8,745 nucleotides of DNA, from NCBI GenBank assembly GCA_963590405.1, contig CAVAPE010000083.1, forward strand, positions 1 to 8,745, read 5' to 3'. The DNA comes from Limisoma sp963590405 (GTDB lineage Bacteria; Bacteroidota; Bacteroidia; Bacteroidales; Muribaculaceae). Positions 1 to 7,144 of the stretch are shown one piece after another. Position 1 is the first letter of the stretch, and every line of letters starts with the position of its first letter. The notes under the pieces are model-generated. The model was not told where the DNA came from, made no database searches, and worked only from the letters and a program-made list of their open reading frames with translations. A program made the translations under genes and the position numbers.

Positions 1-266
1 AGGCAGAATTAATCAATGCAATTGCTGAAAAAGCAGAATTGACAAAAGCACAAGCAAAAAGCGCTCTCGACGCAACTCTCGAGGCTATCTCAGAAGCAGT
101 AGCAAAGGACGACAAAGTAGCCCTCATCGGCTTCGGTACATTCGCTGTTGTAGAAAAAGGCGAAAGAACTGGTATCAACCCTACTACTAAACAAAAGATC
201 ACAATCCCTGCAAAGAAGGTCGTAAAATTCAAAGCAGGTGCTGAATTGGCAGCAAAAGTAAAATAA
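1..266 (+). CDS. HU-family DNA-binding protein, 5' end outside the window
   Basis: HU proteins are small dimeric, histone-like proteins that bend and compact DNA in the nucleoid. The reading frame is open from base 1, where the first two bases complete a codon begun upstream. It reads AELINAIAEKAELTKAQAKS and onward for 87 residues, and HU is about 90 residues long, so only roughly the first three residues are missing. The TTG at 39 is an internal leucine codon, not the start. Visible family marks are the two N-terminal helices, the GFGTF turn (bases 129-143), and the DNA-binding arm with ERTGINPTT followed by IPAKKVVKFKAG. The gene is A-rich compared with its right-hand neighbours, which fits a highly expressed gene rather than a foreign one. 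A weak hairpin (262-268 with 274-280) overlaps the stop, and a stronger terminator follows. Family assignment is very secure; which HU paralogue it is cannot be told. Confidence 0.96.
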   Translation, partial: AELINAIAEKAELTKAQAKSALDATLEAISEAVAKDDKVALIGFGTFAVVEKGERTGINPTTKQKITIPAKKVVKFKAGAELAAKVK

Positions 267-289
267 GATATCTTCTTATTCGAAAACAA

Positions 290-325
290 AAGCGTGTGAC
301 TACTTTCAGCCACACGCTTCTTTTT
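290..325 (+). terminator. Rho-independent terminator of the HU gene
   Basis: AAGCGTGTG (290-298) pairs perfectly with CACACGCTT (311-319) around a 12-base loop, and is followed by CTTTTT (320-325). This nine-base-pair stem with a T-tract 24 bases after the HU stop codon is a standard intrinsic terminator. The T-tract ends only 14 bases before the next start codon. Confidence 0.85.
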
Positions 326-339
326 AATCATACATCAAG

Positions 340-1182
340 ATGGGTAAACTCGAATCATTGGCGGCTGCCGCAGGTGCCGTCGGGCAATCGTTGGCAAGCA
401 TTGCCAAGGTGTTGATAAAATCGCGCAGGGCAACCGTAACGCGCTCGGCGGCTGATGCCGACGAACTGGTGGTGCTGGGCAACGGACCGTCGCTCAACCA
501 AACCATTGCGGAGCATTCCGCATTTTTAGCAAAAAGACGGCTGCTGGCTGTGAATTTCGCTGCCAACACGCCGGTGTTCAGCCAACTGAAGCCGGAATAC
601 TATGTGCTCGCCGACCCGCATTTCTTCAACCCGCAGGGCAACCCTGCCGTGGCGTCGCTATGGCAGAACATCACCGCTGCCGACTGGCAGTTGACGCTGA
701 TGGTGCCCGTCAAGGCGAAGTTGCCTGCCGAAGTTACGAGCAAAGCCAACATCACCGTGGAGCGCTACAACCTCACCCCTGTGGAGGGCAACCGTTGCGT
801 GCGCCACTGGCTCTACCGCCTTGGGCTCGGCATGCCGCGCCCGCGCAACGTGCTCATCCCGTCGCTAATGCTCGCCGTGGCAAAGGGTTTCCACAAAATC
901 TACGTCGCCGGGGCTGACCACTCGTGGATGAAGACCATCAGCGTGGACGACGACAACCACGTGGTGTCCATCCAGCCGCATTTCTACAAGGACTCCGACG
1001 GCGAGAAGACGCGCGTGAGCACGGAGTATATGAATTATCCGCTGCACCAGATTGTCTACAGTTTCTACGTGGCGTTCCGCTCCTACCACACCATCCGCGA
1101 CTACGCCGAGAGCCGCGGCGCAAGCATCGTGAACATCACCCCGGGCAGTTTCATCGATGCCTTTCCAAGGGAGAAACTTTGA
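340..1182 (+). CDS. DUF115/MptE-like protein, possible glycan-modifying enzyme
   Basis: This 280-residue protein has two motifs typical of the DUF115 (6-hydroxymethylpterin diphosphokinase MptE-like) superfamily: VVLGNGPSLN, with Gly47-Asn48-Gly49-Pro50-Ser51, and VAGADHSW at 189-196. In Bacteroidetes such proteins are usually found with surface polysaccharide genes. The GNGPSL loop also resembles the nucleotide-sugar-binding loop of CST-I-type sialyltransferases, so a glycosyltransferase-like Rossmann fold is plausible; a role in pterin synthesis is not implied. The N-terminal 40 residues are Ala/Ser-rich and probably helical, with no signal peptide or membrane segment evident. The start at 340 is the only upstream ATG in frame. 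It lies 14 bases after the HU terminator T-tract, leaving no room for a separate promoter between them. Codons are GC-rich like ychF. Substrate unknown; family call moderately sure. Confidence 0.7.
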   Translation: MGKLESLAAAAGAVGQSLASIAKVLIKSRRATVTRSAADADELVVLGNGPSLNQTIAEHSAFLAKRRLLAVNFAANTPVFSQLKPEYYVLADPHFFNPQGNPAVASLWQNITAADWQLTLMVPVKAKLPAEVTSKANITVERYNLTPVEGNRCVRHWLYRLGLGMPRPRNVLIPSLMLAVAKGFHKIYVAGADHSWMKTISVDDDNHVVSIQPHFYKDSDGEKTRVSTEYMNYPLHQIVYSFYVAFRSYHTIRDYAESRGASIVNITPGSFIDAFPREKL

Positions 1183-1245
1183 TGCCGGCAGGCTTCCCTG
1201 CGCAACATTTCAAGCGCGCGTGAAGGTTATACCCCCGATTTTTCG

Positions 1246-1253
1246 TAACTTTG
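1246..1253 (+). promoter_or_regulatory. Bacteroidetes-type -7 element upstream of ychF
   Basis: TAACTTTG matches the Bacteroidetes -7 consensus TAnnTTTG exactly. It lies 30 bases before the ychF ATG, which would give an A/T-rich leader of roughly 25 bases. No convincing -33 TTG is present at the usual distance, so the match rests on the -7 box and its position alone. Confidence 0.6.
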
Positions 1254-1283
1254 CAGAAATTCTGACAAAAATAAAATTATAAT

Positions 1284-2387
<1,104 letters not shown>

Positions 2388-2412
2388 ACCGCCGCAAGTA
2401 TCAACCAACAAT

Positions 2413-2445
2413 AAAACGGGCTGGACGCAGTGTCCAGCCCGTTTT
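2413..2445. terminator. Bidirectional terminator between convergent genes
   Basis: AAAACGGGCTGGAC (2413-2426) pairs perfectly over 14 bases with GTCCAGCCCGTTTT (2432-2445) around the loop GCAGT. The A-run on one side and the T-run on the other let it work in both directions. It lies 25 bases after the ychF stop and 24 bases beyond the stop of the convergent beta-helix gene, so it probably serves both. Confidence 0.92.
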
Positions 2446-2469
2446 GTTGTTGTATTGTCAATCAGACTG

Positions 2470-3933
2470 TTATCTGATGCATTTCATTGTTGCTGCGCCG
2501 TCGGCAGTAGTGACCTTTACTACATACACACCTTTGGCGAATGCACGGAGGTCGGCTTCGTTGACAGTCTTAGCAACGAGTTTGCCGCTTGTGCTGTAAA
2601 CCTCAATCTGCGCGCCGTCGGCAACGACCTTGCCATTGCTGTAGCATGCCTTCACATCGCTATTAACCTTAGCCACTGCACCTTCGCCGTCCCAGGCTGG
2701 AGTGTAGATAACCTCGCCCTTCGTAGCGTCGTCAGCCTTGTGATAGATTACCGTTTCAATCTTCTCGGCTGTCTGCTCGTCAACGCCCCACTTGTTAGCC
2801 TGTGCATAGACAGTAAGTGTGGAGTTGTTGTAGATGTCGTAGAGAGCGCCGCCGTTGCCGTTGTCGGAGAAGATGTTGTGACCCTCGTTGTAGTCTTCCG
2901 ACTTAGGGTCGGCAATGTTACCGAAATTGATTGATTCGCCACCGATTATGCAAACGCCCCACATGTTGCCGCTGATAGTGTTGTGTGCAGCAATCAGGTT
3001 AGGGTTGCCAGCATAGGCGTAGGTAGAGATACCTGCGCCGCCAGTCATTGCGCTGGAAGCATACTTGTTGTCGATAATCTTGTTCTCCAACATCGTTGCG
3101 TTCAATGCGCCGTAGAAGGTTACGCCATAGCGGTTGTCGCGGATTTCGTTGCCTTCCATATAGACGTTGTTGTCGCCTTCAATGCCTATCATGTTGGCAA
3201 CGGCAATACCACCCACCATCGTGCGCTGTGCGCCGATGATCTTGCTGTTTTCGATGATGATGTAGTTGTCGCCACCCACAGTGAGGTTGATTTGCGGCTT
3301 GTTGCTGTTGGCAGTGTTGTTGTCGGTAAACGTACTGTTGTAGATTGCCACACCGTTGGCTGCATTGGCAGCGCCGCCGATAGCAGGCACGGTGTTGTAT
3401 TCAAACGTACAGTCGGTGATGATGAAGCAAGCGCCGTTAGTGCCGAGGCCGAGAGCGCCCACCGAGGTCTGCTTGCCGTTGTTGTAGCGGAATGTGCAGT
3501 TGGTCACGTTGAAACCAGCAGCGGAGAGGTTGCGCAGACCAGCATACTCAAAATCGAAGTTGTTGAACGCGGCAGGCTGTTCGCCTTCGCCTGCGATCAC
3601 GATGCCCTTAGGCTCGTCGGTGTCGGCATTGCGAGTGACGAGCACACGACTGTTGTCGTCGACCTTCATAGTCGCCTCGCCAGTGATGCGCAACTCCACA
3701 GCGTCGCCCATCTTGATTGTAGCACCACTCTCGATGGCGAACTTGTCGCCTGCCGAGATTGTCACACTGTTTGCCATAGTGTAGACCTTGCCACTTTTGG
3801 TCACACCACTACCCTCGATAGCCGACAGCGACTCAAGGGTGTAGGACTTTCCTGTTCCGTCGGTTGCATAGTCGTCGGCATAGACCGATGTTGCAGCCAA
3901 GGCAAACAACAATAAAATTGTAGACTTTTTCAT
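2470..3933 (-). CDS. Secreted right-handed beta-helix protein with T9SS type A sorting domain
   Basis: The protein (487 residues) begins with a Sec signal peptide, MKKSTILLLFALAATSVYA, with likely cleavage before Asp-Asp. I prefer the Met at 3933; an in-frame Met two codons upstream (3939) is the alternative. The middle, roughly residues 100-395, repeats short coils of the type NCTFRYN, DCTFEYN, NSTFTDN, GNEIRDN, ENKIIDN and HNTISGN, the pattern of a parallel beta-helix. This fold is common in polysaccharide-active and surface-binding proteins. No catalytic residues can be assigned. Near the end of the helix is KWGVDEQ and then GEVIYTPAW, a frequent beta-helix cap. The last 65 residues (IEVYSTSGKLV, then FAKGVYVVKV and terminal MKCIR) are a typical type A CTD for export and anchoring by the type IX (Por) system. 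It is transcribed alone from its own promoter and converges on ychF. Location is confident; ligand or substrate unknown. Confidence 0.88.
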   Translation of the reverse strand: MKKSTILLLFALAATSVYADDYATDGTGKSYTLESLSAIEGSGVTKSGKVYTMANSVTISAGDKFAIESGATIKMGDAVELRITGEATMKVDDNSRVLVTRNADTDEPKGIVIAGEGEQPAAFNNFDFEYAGLRNLSAAGFNVTNCTFRYNNGKQTSVGALGLGTNGACFIITDCTFEYNTVPAIGGAANAANGVAIYNSTFTDNNTANSNKPQINLTVGGDNYIIIENSKIIGAQRTMVGGIAVANMIGIEGDNNVYMEGNEIRDNRYGVTFYGALNATMLENKIIDNKYASSAMTGGAGISTYAYAGNPNLIAAHNTISGNMWGVCIIGGESINFGNIADPKSEDYNEGHNIFSDNGNGGALYDIYNNSTLTVYAQANKWGVDEQTAEKIETVIYHKADDATKGEVIYTPAWDGEGAVAKVNSDVKACYSNGKVVADGAQIEVYSTSGKLVAKTVNEADLRAFAKGVYVVKVTTADGAATMKCIR

Positions 3934-3958
3934 AAGCATATTGTTTTTTAGTCAGTCA

Positions 3959-3990
3959 CAAAGATAGGGTTAAATCTGCCAAAAATGCAA
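3959..3990 (-). promoter_or_regulatory. Promoter of the beta-helix gene
   Basis: On the minus strand TATCTTTG (3966 to 3959) is an exact TAnnTTTG -7 element. A TTG (3990 to 3988) lies 21 bases upstream, within the usual -33 spacing. Transcription would begin near 3952, giving a leader of about 13-19 bases depending on which Met is used. Confidence 0.65.
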
Positions 3991-4030
3991 CTTTCCACCC
4001 AAAATAGTAAGCACATTGCCATTTCCTCGC

Positions 4031-4060
4031 TTGACATTCCATCAGAAAGCACTATCTTTA
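4031..4060 (+). promoter_or_regulatory. Probable promoter of the DUF4160-DUF2442 pair
   Basis: TTGACA begins at 4031, and 19 bases after its TTG lies TATCTTTA (4053-4060), one base off TAnnTTTG. Spacing and distance to the DUF4160 ATG (4079) fit a Bacteroidetes promoter. It points away from the beta-helix promoter, about 40 bases from it, so the two form a divergent pair. Confidence 0.5.
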
Positions 4061-4067
4061 CACAAAA

Positions 4068-4081
4068 AATAATAGGCTATG
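4068..4081 (+). repeat. Start-site leader repeat, copy 1 (DUF4160)
   Basis: AATAATAGGCTATG covers the DUF4160 start codon and the eleven bases before it. It matches 13 of 14 bases of the leader of the next gene at 4331-4344. Confidence 0.6.
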
Positions 4082-4330
4082 GGTGCAGTATATGTTATAC
4101 AAGGAATTCTGATTTATATATATGCTTTCGACCACAATCCGCCTCATATCCACATAAGAAGCGGTGAAGGCAACTGCACAATAACGATAAAGGACAGAAT
4201 TGTTGAAGGACGCATCAGATCAAAAACTCTAAATCTCATCAATGACTTTATCGACAAGAACGAAGAAGAAATCATGAAACTTTGGGACAAAGCCCAAAGA
4301 GGAGAAACCATTAAAAAAGTTGAACGATAA
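4079..4330 (+). CDS. DUF4160 domain protein, possible toxin-antitoxin-like partner
   Basis: This 83-residue protein carries the DUF4160 hallmark DHNPPHIHI, with Asp18, His19, Pro21, Pro22, His23 and His25. A beta-hairpin (NCTITIKDRIVEGRI) and a C-terminal helix ending in EEEIMKLWDKAQRGE follow, the usual architecture of the family. The clustered histidines look like a metal or active site, but no reaction is established. DUF4160 genes are recurrently found next to DUF2442 genes, and that arrangement, repeated here with an 11-base gap, is the reason for suspecting a toxin-antitoxin-like or self-regulated module; that is inference. The gene is clearly richer in A/T than the flanking backbone genes, suggesting horizontal acquisition. 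It has a candidate promoter at 4031-4060. Domain call is firm, function open. Confidence 0.85.
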   Translation: MGAVYVIQGILIYIYAFDHNPPHIHIRSGEGNCTITIKDRIVEGRIRSKTLNLINDFIDKNEEEIMKLWDKAQRGETIKKVER

Positions 4331-4344
4331 AATAAGAGGCTATG
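4331..4344 (+). repeat. Start-site leader repeat, copy 2 (DUF2442)
   Basis: AATAAGAGGCTATG ends with the DUF2442 start codon and differs from the copy at 4068-4081 by one base (T to G at the sixth position). Confidence 0.6.
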
Positions 4345-4587
4345 ATTTTAACTGTAAAGGACGTTGACTATTTGGGCGACTACACCCTCCTCTGCACTTT
4401 CAATGACGGGGCAAAGAAAAAAGTCGATTTGACTCCGCTCTTGAAATATCCTGCATTCAGCGAATTGAAAGACAAAAGCAAGTTCGTTCAATTTGGTTTG
4501 GACCAGACTATATTCTGGACCAACGGAGCAGACATTGCCCCAGAATACCTCTACGAGCATGGCATAACCGCCAATGACGCTTGCTAA
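4342..4587 (+). CDS. DUF2442 domain protein, partner of the DUF4160 gene
   Basis: The 81-residue product is a typical short DUF2442 protein. An N-terminal beta-hairpin (TLLCTFNDGAKKKVDLTPLL) is followed by PAFSELKD and the diagnostic WTNGADIAPEYLY, with Trp59, Asn61, Gly62, Asp64, Pro67, Glu68 and Tyr71. No additional helix-turn-helix domain is present, unlike some longer family members. It follows the DUF4160 gene by 11 bases and is surely co-transcribed with it. By analogy with two-gene toxin-antitoxin layouts it might be the neutralising or DNA-binding partner, but nothing in the sequence settles which role each protein plays. Its TAA stop overlaps the ATG of the next gene by one base (TAATG). 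The AT-rich codon use matches DUF4160 and contrasts with the gene downstream. Confidence 0.87.
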   Translation: MILTVKDVDYLGDYTLLCTFNDGAKKKVDLTPLLKYPAFSELKDKSKFVQFGLDQTIFWTNGADIAPEYLYEHGITANDAC

Positions 4588-5069
4588 TGTTGCCGACAAT
4601 ACTTCTGGCGGCGTTTATCGGTTCTCTGGAGTTTTACGTCATCGCTTTTGCGGTGGCGGTGGCTCTCATTGTGCTGATGATGCGCCCCAACGACAAGGGC
4701 GCGGCGCAAACTTTCTTTGCCCGCGGCGTAATCAGTGACGACGACGGCGACAAAGGTCTCGAAATCACCACCGACACTAACGGCTGCCTCGAATGGACAC
4801 GCCACTGCGTTGCTGTGGACTCTGCCGACTGCCAAATCAACTGCGCCGTGACGGTCATCGACCACGACATCAAAATCATCGAAAAGCGCGTGGTCGACCG
4901 CCTTGCTGCCATGGAGCCGCACACCTGCACCGTGAAATTCCCTACCTTCGAACCCCTGCGCCCAGGGCGCTACCACATCCGCTACGAGGCGGAATGGAGC
5001 GGTGAATGGGCTTCGGGCTACCTCCGCGTGCCGGCATCCATTGCCAAACGCATGGAGATGCATCTGTAG
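4587..5069 (+). CDS. Small membrane-anchored protein of unknown function
   Basis: I do not recognise this 160-residue protein. Its N-terminus has one hydrophobic segment (about residues 4-31, ILLAAFIGSLEFYVIAFAVA and on to LIVLMM), followed by a polar linker (RPNDKGAAQ). The remaining soluble domain of about 120 residues looks beta-rich, with alternating stretches such as CAVTVIDHDIKIIEKRVV and PGRYHIRYEAEW. An Ig-like sandwich is possible. I chose the ATG at 4587, which overlaps the DUF2442 stop as TAATG. An in-frame TTG at 4581 is less likely. Codon use is GC-rich like the redox genes downstream and unlike the two genes upstream, so the overlap may have been created when the AT-rich pair arrived. 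No promoter of its own is evident; the next gene has one. It may act at the membrane with the exported redox proteins, but that rests on position alone. Confidence 0.72.
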   Translation: MLPTILLAAFIGSLEFYVIAFAVAVALIVLMMRPNDKGAAQTFFARGVISDDDGDKGLEITTDTNGCLEWTRHCVAVDSADCQINCAVTVIDHDIKIIEKRVVDRLAAMEPHTCTVKFPTFEPLRPGRYHIRYEAEWSGEWASGYLRVPASIAKRMEMHL

Positions 5070-5098
5070 CCCCATCGCCGAGAAATCGGCATCGCAGA

Positions 5099-5129
5099 TT
5101 GGCTAAATCACAGATAATGCTTAACTTTG
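5099..5129 (+). promoter_or_regulatory. Promoter of the Tat redox operon
   Basis: TTG (5099-5101), a 20-base spacer and TAACTTTG (5122-5129) match the Bacteroidetes -33/-7 consensus fully. Transcription would start near 5135. This rules out translation from the in-frame ATG at 5117 and favours the ATG at 5156 behind an A-rich leader (ACAACAACATA). It also separates this operon from the membrane protein gene upstream. Confidence 0.75.
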
Positions 5130-5155
5130 ACGTGATGGACAAGCACAACAACATA

Positions 5156-6502
5156 ATGTCGCGACGCGAATGGTTTCGCCGCAGTGCCGTAGCGGTTGCC
5201 GCAGCGGCTGTGGGCGGCTTGGCTGGTTGCCGCAGCAACAATGCTGCCACGCAGCGCCTCAAGGGCAATGTGGCCATTCCCAAGGCGTTGCCCCACATAG
5301 CAAGCCGCCGCATCGATGCTCTTGCCGACAGTCTGCCGCCAATCGCCATATCAACAATGTCGATGCCCAAGACTGGAGACAAGATGGCTGACGCGTGCAT
5401 CTCGATGGTGCGCAAAGCCGCCGATGCTGGGGCAACACTGTTCGACACGGCGTGGGCATACTGCGACGGTGACGGCGAACGGATGCTCGGCGAGGCACTC
5501 GCTGGCCAGCAGCGCGACAGTTACCGCCTGTCCACGTCGATGCCCACATGGAGCATCAACAACGTTGCCGAGGCGCGCACGGTCTTCGAGGCGCAGTTGC
5601 GGTTGCTCCGCACGGACCACATCGACTACTACAGTCTGCAAACCATCGGCAACGAGGACAAATACGCGGAGGTTTATCTCCAAGGCGGCGTACTCGCCTA
5701 TCTGCGACAGATGAAAGCCGAAGGCAAAATCCGCCATCTCGGCATCGACTTCATCGGCGAGGAGGAGTTTCTCGACACATTGCTCGAATCTTCGGATTTC
5801 GACTTCTTCCGCCTTCCCTACAACGCTCTCGACGACCTGCGCATGAACGGGGCGCAAAGCGGCGCCATCCTTGCGGCTACCGATGCCGGCAAGGGGGTAT
5901 TTGTGACCAATCCTACTAAGGATGGACTTCTGCGCGCACTCAACGGCGATGCCACCGACGTGCTCTACGGCGCATACCCTGACCGCCCCATAGCGAGTTG
6001 GGCATTGCGCGCCGCGTGTCTTGACGGCGTGGCAGCCATCGTCGACAGTCCCGCGGACACGGCAACGCTCAGCGAGGACATCATCGCCATGTCGCTCGGG
6101 CTGAACTTCAGCGACGAAGAGGCGAAGGTGTGGCAACAGGCGCTGCAGTCGTATGTGGCAAACCAGCGCATCCACTGCGTGGACTGCAAGCAGTGTCTGC
6201 CCTGCCCCTACGGCATCAACATCCCGGAGAATTTCATGATTCACAACGCCCTCATCGACAACGACATGCTTCCCAACGCCTACGGCGACACCACTTCTGA
6301 TGGCTTTGCCGTCCGCGCCAAGGAATTCACGCGGCGCATGAAGGTGCTCGACCGCCGGCAGTCGGCATTTTTCTGCATCGGCTGCGGCAAGTGCGTGCCG
6401 CGGTGTCCGCAGGGCATCGCCATCCCGCAACAGATGGCGCACATATCACTGATTATTGACAAGGCTCGCGAAAGCGCCGCCAAACGACTGTGTGACAAAT
6501 GA
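5156..6502 (+). CDS. Tat-exported aldo/keto reductase-like protein with C-terminal Fe-S motifs
   Basis: The 448-residue protein starts with a twin-arginine signal, SRREWFRR then an Ala-rich hydrophobic stretch, ending in LAGC (Cys25). This suggests Tat export and lipid anchoring. Residues about 60-320 form an aldo/keto reductase barrel (FDTAWAYCDGDGERMLGEAL, LRTDHIDYYSLQ, GKIRHLGIDF). Asp97 and Tyr102 of the tetrad are present. The Lys position in LSTSMP is Ser128 and the His position in YYSLQ is Gln162, so normal NADPH-dependent carbonyl reduction is doubtful. Two Fe-S motifs follow: CVDCKQCLPCP (Cys341, 344, 347, 350) and CIGCGKCVPRCP (Cys407, 410, 413, 417). Fe-S-containing aldo/keto reductases of this layout are known; the substrate is not. 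In-frame upstream starts (5117, 5135) lie at or before the predicted transcription start. The gene overlaps the next by four bases (ATGA), so the pair is co-translated. Confidence 0.87.
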   Translation: MSRREWFRRSAVAVAAAAVGGLAGCRSNNAATQRLKGNVAIPKALPHIASRRIDALADSLPPIAISTMSMPKTGDKMADACISMVRKAADAGATLFDTAWAYCDGDGERMLGEALAGQQRDSYRLSTSMPTWSINNVAEARTVFEAQLRLLRTDHIDYYSLQTIGNEDKYAEVYLQGGVLAYLRQMKAEGKIRHLGIDFIGEEEFLDTLLESSDFDFFRLPYNALDDLRMNGAQSGAILAATDAGKGVFVTNPTKDGLLRALNGDATDVLYGAYPDRPIASWALRAACLDGVAAIVDSPADTATLSEDIIAMSLGLNFSDEEAKVWQQALQSYVANQRIHCVDCKQCLPCPYGINIPENFMIHNALIDNDMLPNAYGDTTSDGFAVRAKEFTRRMKVLDRRQSAFFCIGCGKCVPRCPQGIAIPQQMAHISLIIDKARESAAKRLCDK

Positions 6503-7134
6503 AACGACCGAAACCAGCATACACCCCTGACAAAGGCATCGACAACAGCCGCCGCCGCTTCCTCGGCTTGGCAGGAGCCGTTGCCCTCGGCGGCATCGTC
6601 GCCAAAGCCGAAAATGCCGTGACTATTGTGGAGCAGGGCAAAGCGCCGACGCGCAAAAAAGCCGTCGTGCCGCCAGGAGCAGAGTCAAGGGAGAGTTTTC
6701 TGCAGCACTGCACGGGATGCCTCCTGTGTGTGAGCAAATGTCCGCAGTCGATAATCCGCCCGTCGTCAACGGAATACGGAATGCTGCACATGCTCCAGCC
6801 GCATCTCGACTACAGTCAGGGCTACTGTCTGCACGAGTGCAACCTCTGCACCACCGTCTGTCCCGACGGCGCACTCAAGCCGCTGCCGCTCGCCCAGAAG
6901 CAGCGCCACGCCGTGGGTAAAGCCACCTTCGTGCTGCGCAACTGCGTGACGCAGACCGACGGCGCTGACTGCGGTCTCTGTTCGCGCAAATGTCCCCTTG
7001 GGGCTATCGACATGGGGGAGTACGGCGAAACACTCATACCGCAGGTCAACGCCAGTCAGTGCATCGGCTGCGGCAAATGCGAATACGCCTGCCCCGCCAC
7101 CCCCCAAAAAGCAATATTTATAGAAGGAATATAA
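6499..7134 (+). CDS. Tat-exported NapG/MauM-like ferredoxin with four 4Fe-4S motifs
   Basis: This 211-residue protein carries a clear twin-arginine signal, SRRRFLGLAGAVALGG (Arg18-Arg19), then a linker with VPPGAES as in NapG/MauM proteins. Four cysteine sets follow: Cys71/74/77/81, Cys110/114/117/121, Cys149/158/161/165 and Cys188/191/194/198. Each ends in Cys-Pro, for four predicted 4Fe-4S clusters. NapG-type proteins pass electrons in the periplasm between a membrane quinol-oxidising partner (NapH/MauN type) and a terminal enzyme. Here the obvious partner is the aldo/keto reductase-like protein encoded just upstream, whose stop overlaps this start (ATGA). No NapH-like membrane protein is in the window, so the membrane link is missing or encoded elsewhere. 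It is not nap itself, since there is no nitrate reductase here. The stop codon lies within a 12-base sequence that recurs upstream of thyA. Confidence 0.9.
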   Translation: MKRPKPAYTPDKGIDNSRRRFLGLAGAVALGGIVAKAENAVTIVEQGKAPTRKKAVVPPGAESRESFLQHCTGCLLCVSKCPQSIIRPSSTEYGMLHMLQPHLDYSQGYCLHECNLCTTVCPDGALKPLPLAQKQRHAVGKATFVLRNCVTQTDGADCGLCSRKCPLGAIDMGEYGETLIPQVNASQCIGCGKCEYACPATPQKAIFIEGI

Positions 7135-7139
7135 CTCAA
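7128..7139 (+). repeat. 12-base direct repeat, left copy
   Basis: AATATAACTCAA spans the ferredoxin stop codon (TAA at 7132-7134) and ends five bases before the next start codon. The identical sequence occurs at 8672-8683, just upstream of thyA, so the two copies bracket the AT-rich gene between them. Confidence 0.65.
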
Positions 7140-7144
7140 GTCAG

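Noticed and set aside
39..41. TTG as the start of the HU gene
   Set aside because: The same frame upstream encodes the conserved HU N-terminal helix (AELINAIAEKAEL), so the gene begins before the window.
1188..1201. Hairpin GCAGG-CTTC-CCTGC after the DUF115-like gene as a terminator
   Set aside because: It is a five-pair stem with no T-tract, too weak to call.
2983..3915. Open frame of 310 codons on the plus strand inside the beta-helix gene
   Set aside because: It runs antisense to a gene with a clear signal peptide, repeats and sorting domain. Its product is Val/His/Asp-rich low-complexity sequence with no recognisable domain. The same applies to 2455-2934.
3985..4167. Short open frame of 60 codons overlapping the DUF4160 start
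   Set aside because: It spans the promoter region in another frame and has no domain; the DUF4160 frame is the supported one.
5006..5155. Longer N-terminus for the aldo/keto reductase-like protein
   Set aside because: It would overlap the membrane protein gene, precede the consensus promoter, and bury the Tat signal far from the N-terminus.
5351..6442. Open frame of 363 codons on the minus strand opposite the aldo/keto reductase-like gene
   Set aside because: It is a by-product of GC-rich codon use on the real strand. The translation resembles no family, and it has no promoter or sensible leader.
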